Shown: piece after piece, positions 25,798 to 32,953 of the stretch
Position numbering within the stretch: position 1 is the stretch's first letter
Layout: every line of letters begins with the position of its first letter
From: Halobacillus kuroshimensis DSM 18393
GTDB lineage: Bacteria; Bacillota; Bacilli; Bacillales; Halobacillaceae
Assembly (NCBI RefSeq): GCF_000425705.1
Contig: NZ_AUDY01000013.1
Span: 62,001 to 126,000, forward strand
Reading direction: 5' to 3'
DNA length: 64,000 nt
Notes under the pieces: model-generated
Seen by the model: only the letters and a program-made list of their open reading frames with translations
What the model was told of the DNA's origin: nothing
Databases searched by the model: none
Translations under genes and position numbers: made by a program

Positions 25798-26070
25798 ATG
25801 GACGGATTGAAGAAGGCAGTAGAGAAATGGTTCGGCCCCTTACTTTTACCGCTGTGGACAGCCATTCCTGTTGAAGTATGGCTGCTATTAAAAAAACCCC
25901 CGTTTTCGGGGGTTGAAGTGACGATGGTGATCATGGGCATTCTTTTTTTGGTTTTCGCAGGGACCGTAGAAACCGCCGCTGAAGAACCCGGATCCCGCGT
26001 CTTCGGTTTTCTTTACCTGCTGGCGGCCGTCTTCTTTGCTGCGGCAGGTCTTTACCGCTGGCTCTTCTAA
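25798..26070 (+). CDS. Small membrane protein (90 aa)
   Basis: Three hydrophobic segments (about 15-32, 39-58, 67-88). Start ATG 25798 has AAAGGAGG at 6-nt spacing; the ATG at 25792 is fused to the RBS. Family unknown. The coding sequence contains a minus-strand terminator-like hairpin at about 25885-25914, which presumably serves the convergent gene whose stop codon lies 1 nt beyond this one. Confidence 0.65.
   Translation: MDGLKKAVEKWFGPLLLPLWTAIPVEVWLLLKKPPFSGVEVTMVIMGILFLVFAGTVETAAEEPGSRVFGFLYLLAAVFFAAAGLYRWLF
25883..25914 (-). terminator. Terminator inside an opposing coding sequence
   Basis: 8-bp GC stem AACCCCCG/CGGGGGTT with loop TTTT; on the minus strand it is followed by seven T residues. 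It would terminate minus-strand transcription coming from 26326-26072. Confidence 0.7.
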
Positions 26071-26071
26071 A

Positions 26072-26326
26072 TTATATAAAAAACAACCACGGGAGAATCA
26101 TCGGGATCATGATGATGATCGTTACAATCAGCCATGCACTGGGATTATCGCTTGTGACCTGTTTACGGTAGGACATAGCCCATGCTGTCAGGAGCAGGAC
26201 CGTCATAATCATACTGCGCAGATGAAGGTCTCCGTCTTTGTTATTCATAAATATGTACACGCCGCCTTCGACAACGATTAATATTCCGACTAAGATGTTA
26301 AAAATATGGGTGAACCAGCTATTCAT
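26072..26326 (-). CDS. Small membrane protein (84 aa)
   Basis: Three predicted TM segments (about 6-24, 36-52, 62-84) with a charged loop NNKDGDLHLRS. Start ATG 26326 is set by AAGGAG 8-9 nt upstream. Family unknown. Convergent with the 90-aa membrane protein gene and separated from its stop codon by one base. Confidence 0.6.
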   Translation of the reverse strand: MNSWFTHIFNILVGILIVVEGGVYIFMNNKDGDLHLRSMIMTVLLLTAWAMSYRKQVTSDNPSAWLIVTIIIMIPMILPWLFFI

Positions 26327-26440
26327 CCGTCTGACTCCTTCCACTTATGGCTGTCTGTATCCTTTCCAAGTATAGTACAACCTGATTCTTTTAGGAAGAA
26401 CGCCCTTGAAGGCGGACGAAGAAGCGCCGCCTTCCCCCCT

Positions 26441-26863
26441 TTACAATTGATCGATCAGTCCCTCCAGCTTCGGAGTGATTTCAAACCGCTCATGATCATT
26501 CTGCAGCACGTGCCAGAAATCTTTGTAAAAGTACGCTTCCAGCACAACGTCATGGGCACTGGATATGCGGAGAGCCCCCAGCACCTGCGCCCCTTTTTTC
26601 TCCCTTGCAATTGAAGGGCACTGTTTCATTGCCTTGAAAAACGACCGTATGTCTTCATCCGTGTCCATTCGGTAGGATGTCCGTTCTCCATCCAAGTCAT
26701 AATAAGTAAGCGTCATCGGACGTTGGTAATCGCTCCATGAGTGGTGGGTAATGTCATCCTGTTCAAAGGATAAAGGGCTGAAAAAAAACGTGTGGTGTAT
26801 GTACCAGGTCGACAACACAAGAAAGGCAGTCAGAACTGCTGACGTCATTAATTTTTTCTTCAC
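26441..26863 (-). CDS. Membrane-anchored hypothetical protein
   Basis: 140-aa protein with an N-terminal TM anchor (about 5-22, preceded by Lys residues) and an extracytoplasmic domain containing MTLTYYDLDGERTSYRMDTDEDIRSF and a KDFWHVLQND stretch. GTG 26863 is preferred as start because AGGAAGG lies 9 nt upstream; an in-frame ATG three codons earlier abuts the RBS. No family recognised. Confidence 0.6.
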   Translation of the reverse strand: MKKKLMTSAVLTAFLVLSTWYIHHTFFFSPLSFEQDDITHHSWSDYQRPMTLTYYDLDGERTSYRMDTDEDIRSFFKAMKQCPSIAREKKGAQVLGALRISSAHDVVLEAYFYKDFWHVLQNDHERFEITPKLEGLIDQL

Positions 26864-27057
26864 ATATGCCATCCTTCCTGAGTATTTCTTTGTATAGGCA
26901 GGACCTGTTATTTTTTCCGCCAGGATTTCTTTCTCTACCTCTCTATACGATAAGGAAAAGAAAAACGTTTCATAAATCTCAACGTTCCCTGTCACTATGT
27001 TTCATCTCATAATTGTCAAATCAAAAAAGTATAGATCGAATTTTGCGATAACACGGT

Positions 27058-27085
27058 TTGCTTCAGGATTTATTTCCTCTACAAT
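27058..27085 (+). promoter_or_regulatory. Likely promoter of purU
   Basis: TTGCTT, 16-nt spacer, TACAAT, about 28 nt before the start codon. Confidence 0.55.
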
Positions 27086-27113
27086 ATAAAGAAACAACGA
27101 AAGGGGACCAGAC

Positions 27114-28010
27114 ATGACGTCTACCAACCAGCACATCCAGCACCACACAGAAAAAAACCAAAACAAAGCGCGGCTTCTCATCAGCTGTACAGATAAACCG
27201 GGAATAGTGGCTGCCATTTCCACATTCCTTCATGAACACGGAGCGAATATCGTGGAGTCCAATCAATACACAACACATCCGGATGAGGGGACGTTTTTCA
27301 TACGCATCGAATTTGCCGCTTCGGATATGAAAGAAAAGGAAGAAACGTTTCAGGAAGGGTTCAAGGAAATAGCTGCCCAGTTCCATATGAAATGGCGCCT
27401 GACATTTTTATATAAACTCAAGAATATGGCCATCTTCGTTTCCAAAGAACTCCATTGTCTTCGAGAACTCCTTTACGAATGGGAAAGTGGCGGTCTTATG
27501 GCGGATATCCCTCTCGTCATCAGCAACCACAAGGAAGGAAAGGAGCTTGTCGAATCCTTCGGTATCCCTTTCTACCATATTCCCGCAAGTAAAGAGATCC
27601 GGCACGAAGTGGAAGAGGAACAACTGAAGCTTCTGAAGGAATACGACATCGATGTCATCGTACTTGCCCGATATATGCAGATTCTTACTCCACATTTCGT
27701 GTCGACCCACCCATCGAAGATCATTAACATTCACCATTCGTTCCTACCGGCCTTTATCGGGGCGAATCCACATAAACGGGCGCATAAACGGGGCGTTAAG
27801 CTGATAGGAGCCACCTGCCACTATGTAACAGATGACCTTGATGAAGGGCCCATCATCGAACAGGATGTCATCCGTGTCGATCACCGCAATCACATCGACG
27901 ATTTAAAAAAGAAAGGGCGGTTGATTGAACGTACTGTTCTAAACCGAGGGGTCAAATGGGACCTGGAGGACCGCGTCATCGTTCACGAAAACAAAACCAT
28001 CGTATTATAA
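27114..28010 (+). CDS. purU: Formyltetrahydrofolate deformylase
   Basis: 298-aa enzyme hydrolysing 10-formyl-THF to THF and formate, balancing one-carbon pools for purine synthesis. An N-terminal ACT domain (about 20-95, LISCTDKPGIVAAISTFL) is followed by the formyltransferase-fold domain with IINIHHSFLPAFIGANPHKRAHKRGVK (catalytic His and Asn region) and TDDLDEGPIIEQD. RBS GAAAGGGG. Single gene with its own promoter and terminator. Confidence 0.92.
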   Translation: MTSTNQHIQHHTEKNQNKARLLISCTDKPGIVAAISTFLHEHGANIVESNQYTTHPDEGTFFIRIEFAASDMKEKEETFQEGFKEIAAQFHMKWRLTFLYKLKNMAIFVSKELHCLRELLYEWESGGLMADIPLVISNHKEGKELVESFGIPFYHIPASKEIRHEVEEEQLKLLKEYDIDVIVLARYMQILTPHFVSTHPSKIINIHHSFLPAFIGANPHKRAHKRGVKLIGATCHYVTDDLDEGPIIEQDVIRVDHRNHIDDLKKKGRLIERTVLNRGVKWDLEDRVIVHENKTIVL

Positions 28011-28020
28011 ATCGAAAAAA

Positions 28021-28060
28021 CCAGACCTCCTTCTGACAACAACAAAGGGTCTGGTTTATT
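28021..28060 (+). terminator. Intrinsic terminator after purU
   Basis: Stem CCAGACC/GGTCTGG extended by AAA/TTT pairs, then a T-rich run. Confidence 0.8.
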
Positions 28061-28112
28061 TTTTGTCTCACCTATGCATACAATGAGGTATAACTTCTGG
28101 GGAGATGATGGA

Positions 28113-28607
28113 ATGCTCCATACGGTAAAACCGGGAGAAACCCTCTATCAAATATCAAGAGATTACCGGATGCCGCTGACAACCATTTTAGCCGTCAACT
28201 CCATTCCTAATCCGGATCTGATCAGGGTCGGACAGAGAATTACAATCCCGGGGTACCCACCTGTAGAAACACAGCCGTACCAGCTGGATGTTTCCATCAA
28301 TGAACGCCTGCTAAGGCTCTATAAAAACGGGCAGTTCGTAAAGGAATATCCAGTGGCCGTCGGGCGGATGCTTTATGAAACACCGATAGGGGATTTTATT
28401 ATCCTGAATAAAGCCCCGGACCCCGGAGGACCATTCGGAACGATGTGGATGAGCTTATCAAAAGAACACTACGGCATCCACGGTACGAACAATCCGTCCT
28501 CTATTGGAAAAGCTGTATCCCGCGGATGTGTACGGATGTACAACGAAGACGTGGAAGAACTGGCGCTCACGATTCCGAACGGCACCCCCGTCACCATCCA
28601 TTTATAA
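28113..28607 (+). CDS. ykuD: LysM L,D-transpeptidase YkuD
   Basis: 164-aa peptidoglycan L,D-transpeptidase, the same length as B. subtilis YkuD. An N-terminal LysM domain (about 2-46, [16 protein letters not shown]) binds glycan and the catalytic domain (about 55-164) has the active-site [20 protein letters not shown] (His and Cys). No signal peptide is evident, as in B. subtilis YkuD. Start ATG 28113 follows GGGGAG at 8 nt. Confidence 0.92.
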   Translation: MLHTVKPGETLYQISRDYRMPLTTILAVNSIPNPDLIRVGQRITIPGYPPVETQPYQLDVSINERLLRLYKNGQFVKEYPVAVGRMLYETPIGDFIILNKAPDPGGPFGTMWMSLSKEHYGIHGTNNPSSIGKAVSRGCVRMYNEDVEELALTIPNGTPVTIHL

Positions 28608-28609
28608 AC

Positions 28610-29269
28610 CTATCCCTGTACTTCAGACGTACTCTCCACTTCTGTTCCCTGCAGGGCCTGAGTGGCAAGTCGGTCGCATTCACGGTTGTCTTTCCTTGAT
28701 ATGAGATGATAGGACGCCTCTACGGCCATGGCCCCAAGCTTCTCATCGATCCGGTCCGCCCATTCATGAAGGGATTGTTCCATCGTCGGCCATTCTTCCT
28801 TCATTTGATTGATGACAACCTGGGAATCACCGATAAAACTTACAGGGATATGCTGAACCCCCATCGCCTCCAGTTCCTGTACAGCAAAATAAAGAGCAGC
28901 GTACTCCGCCTCATTGTTCGTTTCCATTTCCTCGACTGCAGCATTTTTCCTTAGACGCATAAACCGGCCGTCCTGCTCATAATAAATCGCGCATCCCAGA
29001 CCAGCCTTCCTGTCATTCCTGTCGAACCCCCCGTCAAAATACACTCGTATGTTATGGGGCTCGGCGTCCACTTTTGCCATATACTTCTTCAGATCCTTCA
29101 GCTTCCATGAAGTATCATAATCATCAATAAATGCGATATCCTTCAACCGTCCTGTTTTTTCAAGGTCCTCCGCTATAAGAAGCGCTTCTCCCGGAGAAAC
29201 AGGTTCAGACTTGAAAAAGACTTCCGTTTTGTTTTTTGCACGGTATGTAATCTCCACATGTATGTTCAT
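28610..29269 (-). CDS. RNase H-like protein (YpeP type)
   Basis: 219-aa protein with a short N-terminal region (about 1-75) and a type I RNase H fold. Putative metal-binding acids are visible: Asp in RVYFDGGFDRND, Glu in METNNEAEYAAL, Asp in FIGDSQVVINQM and a final Asp in RKDNRECDRLA. Could be an RNase HI-like or reverse-transcriptase-like family protein as in YpeP; activity unproven. The stop codon lies 2 nt from the convergent ykuD stop. Start supported by AAAGGTGG. Confidence 0.78.
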   Translation of the reverse strand: MNIHVEITYRAKNKTEVFFKSEPVSPGEALLIAEDLEKTGRLKDIAFIDDYDTSWKLKDLKKYMAKVDAEPHNIRVYFDGGFDRNDRKAGLGCAIYYEQDGRFMRLRKNAAVEEMETNNEAEYAALYFAVQELEAMGVQHIPVSFIGDSQVVINQMKEEWPTMEQSLHEWADRIDEKLGAMAVEASYHLISRKDNRECDRLATQALQGTEVESTSEVQG

Positions 29270-29362
29270 AAGACTCCACCTTTCCACTTCGATGTAGGTT
29301 CCTGTTCTTTTAATCTGCCTATTTCCCGTCTATCTTATCACTTCAAACAAAAGAGAACGAAA

Positions 29363-29392
29363 AAAACCGGAGACTGAATGCCTCCGGTTTTC
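29363..29392 (-). terminator. Intrinsic terminator of the acyl-CoA synthetase gene
   Basis: 8-bp stem AACCGGAG/CTCCGGTT with a 9-nt loop and a minus-strand T run. Confidence 0.78.
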
Positions 29393-29396
29393 CCTC

Positions 29397-30974
29397 TTAA
29401 CTATGGAAGGATTTTTCCTTTTCCCTCAGTTCGATCCTTCGTATTTTACCCGAGGTTGTTTTGGGAAGTTCATCGATAAACTCGATTTTTCTTGGATATT
29501 TATAAGGGGCCGTAAGCTCCTTCACATGAATCTGAAGATCCTCTACAATTTGACTGCCTTTTTCATACCCGGACTGCAGCACAACGAACGCTTTTACAAT
29601 GTTGCCCCGGACTTCATCCGGACTTGCAACTACGGCACATTCCTGGACAGCCGGATGTTTGACGAGCGCATCCTCTACTTCAAATGGCCCGATCGTATAC
29701 CCCGAGCTGATAATGATGTCATCACTGCGCCCTTCAAACCAGAAGTATCCATCCTCATCTTTTTTGGCTTGATCTCCTGTAATATAGTAATTGCCTCTTC
29801 TTGACATTTTCGTCCTCTCTGGATCTTTATAATACTCTTTAAAGAGCGCCGGGGTATCCAAGTGTACAGCAATATCCCCCACTTCATCCGCCCCGACAGG
29901 CACCCCCATTTCATCTACGATTTCAACTTGGTTGCCTGGTGTCGGGCGTCCCATCGATCCAGGCCGCACTTCCATATCCTTCATAATCCCGACGAGAAGT
30001 GTATTTTCCGTCTGACCGTAGCCGTCCCTGACAGTCACTTGAAAATGCCTCTGGAAGGTGTCGATAACTTCTCTGTTTAAAGGCTCCCCGGCCGAAACCG
30101 CGCTATGAAGATGTTGCAGGCTGTAATCGTTCAAGTTATCCACTTTCGCCATCAAACGGTATTCCGTCGGTGTGCAGCAGAGAACGTTCACGCCGTGCTT
30201 GTCCATAATGTCCAAATAGACATTCGGATTGAATTTCCCTTGATACACTAGTCCCCTCGCTCCTGTTCCCAGTACAGATAAAAACGGACTCCAAATCCAT
30301 TTCTGCCATCCTGGTCCAGCTGTTGCCCACACCGTATCTTTATCTTCAATAGCCAGCCATTGATAAGCCGCTGTCTTTAAATGGGCATACCCCCATCCGT
30401 GCGTGTGAACGACCCCTTTTGGATTTCCGGTCGTTCCTGAAGTATAGGAGAGGAATGCCATATCTTCACGACCCGTGTCAGCAGCCGTCATCGTGCCGCT
30501 GTAATCTTCCATCAGACTGTCCAGGTGATGCCACCCTTCCTTCTGTTCACCGACGGAAAACCTCACAAGCTGATCGTATTCGCGGACCCCTTGAAACTGA
30601 TCTGTATAAGGAGAATAACTGACAACGCCCCGGACTTCACCGTGACTGATCCGGTACTGAAGATCTTTCGTCCTCAGCATTTCAGAACTTGGAATAACGA
30701 CAAGCCCGGCTTTCAGCGCCGCCGTGTAAACCTGATACGCTTCAATAAGGCGTGGGATCATAACCAGGATTTTATCTCCCTGCTTTAATCCACAGTCAAG
30801 GAAAGCGTTTCCAATTTTATTTGCACGCTGCATCAGGCTCTGATATGTAACTTCTTTCGTTTCCCCCTGATCGTTTAACCATAAGAGAGCTTTACGCTCG
30901 GCATCGCCTGCATACTTTTCCATTTCAGAAACGACGTTGTACCGCTCCGGGGCAATCAACTCTTCTCGATTCAT
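29397..30974 (-). CDS. AMP-forming acyl-CoA synthetase (YtcI/medium-chain type)
   Basis: 525-aa adenylate-forming ligase that activates a carboxylic acid with ATP and CoA. Core motifs: P-loop LSYTSGTTGNPKGVVHTH (about 172-189), DGYGQTEN, the YYITGDQ aspartate motif, and the C-terminal PKTTSGKIRR catalytic Lys. Closest in style to the acetyl/medium-chain acyl-CoA synthetases such as YtcI; the substrate chain length cannot be read from sequence here. Monocistronic with a terminator downstream. Confidence 0.87.
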   Translation of the reverse strand: MNREELIAPERYNVVSEMEKYAGDAERKALLWLNDQGETKEVTYQSLMQRANKIGNAFLDCGLKQGDKILVMIPRLIEAYQVYTAALKAGLVVIPSSEMLRTKDLQYRISHGEVRGVVSYSPYTDQFQGVREYDQLVRFSVGEQKEGWHHLDSLMEDYSGTMTAADTGREDMAFLSYTSGTTGNPKGVVHTHGWGYAHLKTAAYQWLAIEDKDTVWATAGPGWQKWIWSPFLSVLGTGARGLVYQGKFNPNVYLDIMDKHGVNVLCCTPTEYRLMAKVDNLNDYSLQHLHSAVSAGEPLNREVIDTFQRHFQVTVRDGYGQTENTLLVGIMKDMEVRPGSMGRPTPGNQVEIVDEMGVPVGADEVGDIAVHLDTPALFKEYYKDPERTKMSRRGNYYITGDQAKKDEDGYFWFEGRSDDIIISSGYTIGPFEVEDALVKHPAVQECAVVASPDEVRGNIVKAFVVLQSGYEKGSQIVEDLQIHVKELTAPYKYPRKIEFIDELPKTTSGKIRRIELREKEKSFHS

Positions 30975-31072
30975 GTGTCATCCTCCTCCATAATAACGTG
31001 CTGCATTTTCAACATCCCCATTATACCAACTTATCTAAATCTTTCAAATATTGTTCCTTTTATTCAGAACAA

Positions 31073-31102
31073 TTGACAGATAATTAAAACTTTTCATATA
31101 CT
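31073..31102 (+). promoter_or_regulatory. Sigma-A promoter
   Basis: TTGACA (31073-31078), 18-nt spacer, TATACT (31097-31102), 29 nt before the following start codon. Confidence 0.75.
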
Positions 31103-31131
31103 GATACTAACTGTAGAGAGGAGTGCGGCAG

Positions 31132-31341
31132 ATGGAGTTTCGTCCAATGAGAAAGCAGCGTGTCATTCCAGGGTTCCCTCTCCTGTTCATTTCAGGAGTG
31201 ATGTTGGCTTTATTTCTGTCCCTCTCCGTCGTCACAAACAATTACAATTACACCGCAGCTTCCGTTGTAAGTGTGATCATTATGAACGTGGCTCTCGCTT
31301 CCCCATCCATCCGAAAAAGCAGAAAAAAGAGCCTCCGGTAA
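31132..31341 (+). CDS. Small membrane protein (69 aa)
   Basis: Two hydrophobic segments (about 12-32 and 39-55) between a basic N-terminus and a basic C-terminal tail (SIRKSRKKSLR). Start ATG 31132 is set by GAGAGGAG 8 nt upstream. It has a near-consensus promoter and a terminator overlapping the stop codon, so it is a stand-alone gene. Family unknown. Confidence 0.65.
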   Translation: MEFRPMRKQRVIPGFPLLFISGVMLALFLSLSVVTNNYNYTAASVVSVIIMNVALASPSIRKSRKKSLR

Positions 31342-31363
31342 TGCCTTCCGGAGACTCTTTTTT
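31326..31363 (+). terminator. Intrinsic terminator
   Basis: Stem AAAGAGCCTCCGG/CCGGAGACTCTTT (one mismatch) followed by a T run, overlapping the 3' end of the 69-aa membrane protein gene. Confidence 0.82.
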
Positions 31364-31490
31364 CATGTTTATCTTTTTTTCCGTATCAATGTGATCTTTC
31401 ATCCAAGTATGACCAAACACAAACGATCCCCTCTACCTCTCCACCGTTATGGAATGAAGGGGTGGGAACCGCCGTCAATTTCTACAGGAG

Positions 31491-32339
31491 TTAAGCCAGT
31501 CGTTTGAAATTCTCCCCAAGAATTTCATTCATGGAGTGAACGGTAATAAACGCCTGCTCATCCACGGCCGTCATATATTTCTTGAGACGGGTATAATCTT
31601 TCCGGCTGAGAATTGTAGTGATGACTTCCTTCTGCTCCTGATTAAACGCACCCTTCGCTTCATGAATGGTAGCACCGCGGCCGAGCTTATTGATGATAAA
31701 GTTCCGGACAAGCTCACTCTCACGGCTGATAATGACAATTTCCTTGTTATCCTCGAACTGCTGAAGCATATAGTCGATGACAAGGCCATTGAGAATGACA
31801 CCAAAGAACGCATACATACCGACCGTAGGGCCGAACAGGAAGATGGAAGATGTAGCAATGGCAATATCAGAGAAAAGCACACCTTTTCCAACTTCAATGG
31901 AGAAGAATTTATTTAGAATCATAGCCAGAATATCGGTCCCGCCTGTGGAAGCTCCCTGATGAAAAACGAGGGCCATGCCTGAAGCCGCAATAATCTGTCC
32001 GATAATCAGCTGAATTAGCAGATCATCACTCAGAGCTTCCTGCATAGGGAAAAAGGCTTCGAGGCCCCAAACCATAAACGAAAGTGCAAAACTTGCATAG
32101 ATAGTTTTCACACCAAATTGGAACCCTAGGAAAATAAAACCGACGATAAATAAGACAATATTCAAGAGAATCATAATCATTCCAAGGGACAAATCAGGAA
32201 AAACCTTATTCAATACGATGGATAAACCACTCACTCCCCCTGTAGCCAGGTCGTTCGGGGACAGGAAGAAGTGGACGTTGGTCGCTACAGCAAGTGCACC
32301 AAGATTCATCATTAGAAATGACCACACTTTTTTCAACAT
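31491..32339 (-). CDS. YitT-family membrane protein (DUF2179)
   Basis: 282-aa protein with about five N-terminal TM segments and a C-terminal cytosolic DUF2179 domain (about 205-282, including GRGATIHEAKGAF and YTRLKKYMTAVDEQAFITV). Typical of the YitT/YvjA/YpjC paralogues of Bacilli. No transport substrate is established. RBS GGAGGC upstream of ATG. Confidence 0.87.
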   Translation of the reverse strand: MLKKVWSFLMMNLGALAVATNVHFFLSPNDLATGGVSGLSIVLNKVFPDLSLGMIMILLNIVLFIVGFIFLGFQFGVKTIYASFALSFMVWGLEAFFPMQEALSDDLLIQLIIGQIIAASGMALVFHQGASTGGTDILAMILNKFFSIEVGKGVLFSDIAIATSSIFLFGPTVGMYAFFGVILNGLVIDYMLQQFEDNKEIVIISRESELVRNFIINKLGRGATIHEAKGAFNQEQKEVITTILSRKDYTRLKKYMTAVDEQAFITVHSMNEILGENFKRLA

Positions 32340-32534
32340 CTGAGAGCCTCCTTTATTGTAATTATTGATAGGATTTTGTCGAACGAAATTTGCAATACAA
32401 TCGGGATTATAGAGCCCTTTCTGCCTTTTGTAAACAGCTGTTGATATAAAAAAGGGATTTATTTTAAGTAAGCGGTTTAAGCGGAAATATTCAGCAAATT
32501 GAAATGGTTTTCCCTGCTAAATAAACATAAAAAA

Positions 32535-32560
32535 AACGCCATTTCTTACGTGGCGTTTTT
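32535..32560 (+). terminator. Terminator-like hairpin beside IS relic copy 2
   Basis: Stem AACGCCA/TGGCGTT with five T residues, directly next to the left end of the relic. The 190 bases between it and the yitT-family start show no gene. Confidence 0.65.
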
Positions 32561-32710
32561 GCTTGGCTGTAGAAAAAGCCTGTGTGAACCAGTTAGAGTT
32601 GTCCATTTGTCGTGTGAAGGGTCACATTCCGCTTGTTGGTGGATGAATGCCGCGGGCACGCCCTACGCTGACTTGGTCAGGAAGGTCGCCTGCCCAAGTG
32701 GATATTCGTC

Positions 32711-32856
32711 CCCATGGGCTGCACTATTGCCGCTTGCGTGGAAAAGAACAAGGGAAAGAACAGGCACGGGTGACGTCTGCCTGCCGGATTATGAAAAAGA
32801 TCGTCCTCCAACCAGCAAGGATGAGCTGGGTGAAGGAAAGTCTTTGTCGATGTTAA
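32711..32856 (+). pseudogene. IS1182-family transposase C-terminal remnant
   Basis: Frame with HGLHYCRLRGKEQGKEQ and TSACRIMKKIVLQPA, parallel to copy 1; the TAA of copy 1 reads TGG here. The upstream FADSKE block is missing, so this copy is more eroded. Confidence 0.6.
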
Positions 32857-32899
32857 AGAACTCCCAAGGAGTGGAAGGGGCTTTCGCTCCTGGCGGTAA

Positions 32900-32953
32900 G
32901 AACGAAAAAAGCTTGTAGAGAAACAGGGGTTTCTCTACAAGCTTTTTTCGTTC
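32900..32953. terminator. 54-bp perfect palindrome, probable terminator of the kinase gene
   Basis: 25-bp arms beginning GAACGAAAAAAGCTTGTAG with a 4-nt AGGG centre; the right arm reaches the stop codon of the histidine kinase. On the minus strand the stem is followed by T residues. It is the end of the relic family and seems to have been recruited as terminator. Confidence 0.75.

Larger units (their letters stand above)
32565..32953 (+). mobile_element. IS1182-like element relic (copy 2, inverted to copy 1)
   Basis: Starts GGCTGTAGAAAAAG and runs in the opposite orientation to copy 1 with long stretches of near identity (for example the region around CGTGTGAAGGGTCACATTCC and the CTGCCTGCCGGA segment). 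It keeps a decayed transposase 3' end (about 32711-32820: HGLHYCRLRGKE..., ACRIMKKIVLQPARMS) in which the stop has been lost. It ends in a perfect 54-bp palindrome. Confidence 0.68.

Noticed and set aside
32499-32918. 139-codon plus-strand ORF at 32.5-32.9 kb
   Set aside because: Same out-of-frame reading as in relic copy 1; no RBS and it starts outside the element.
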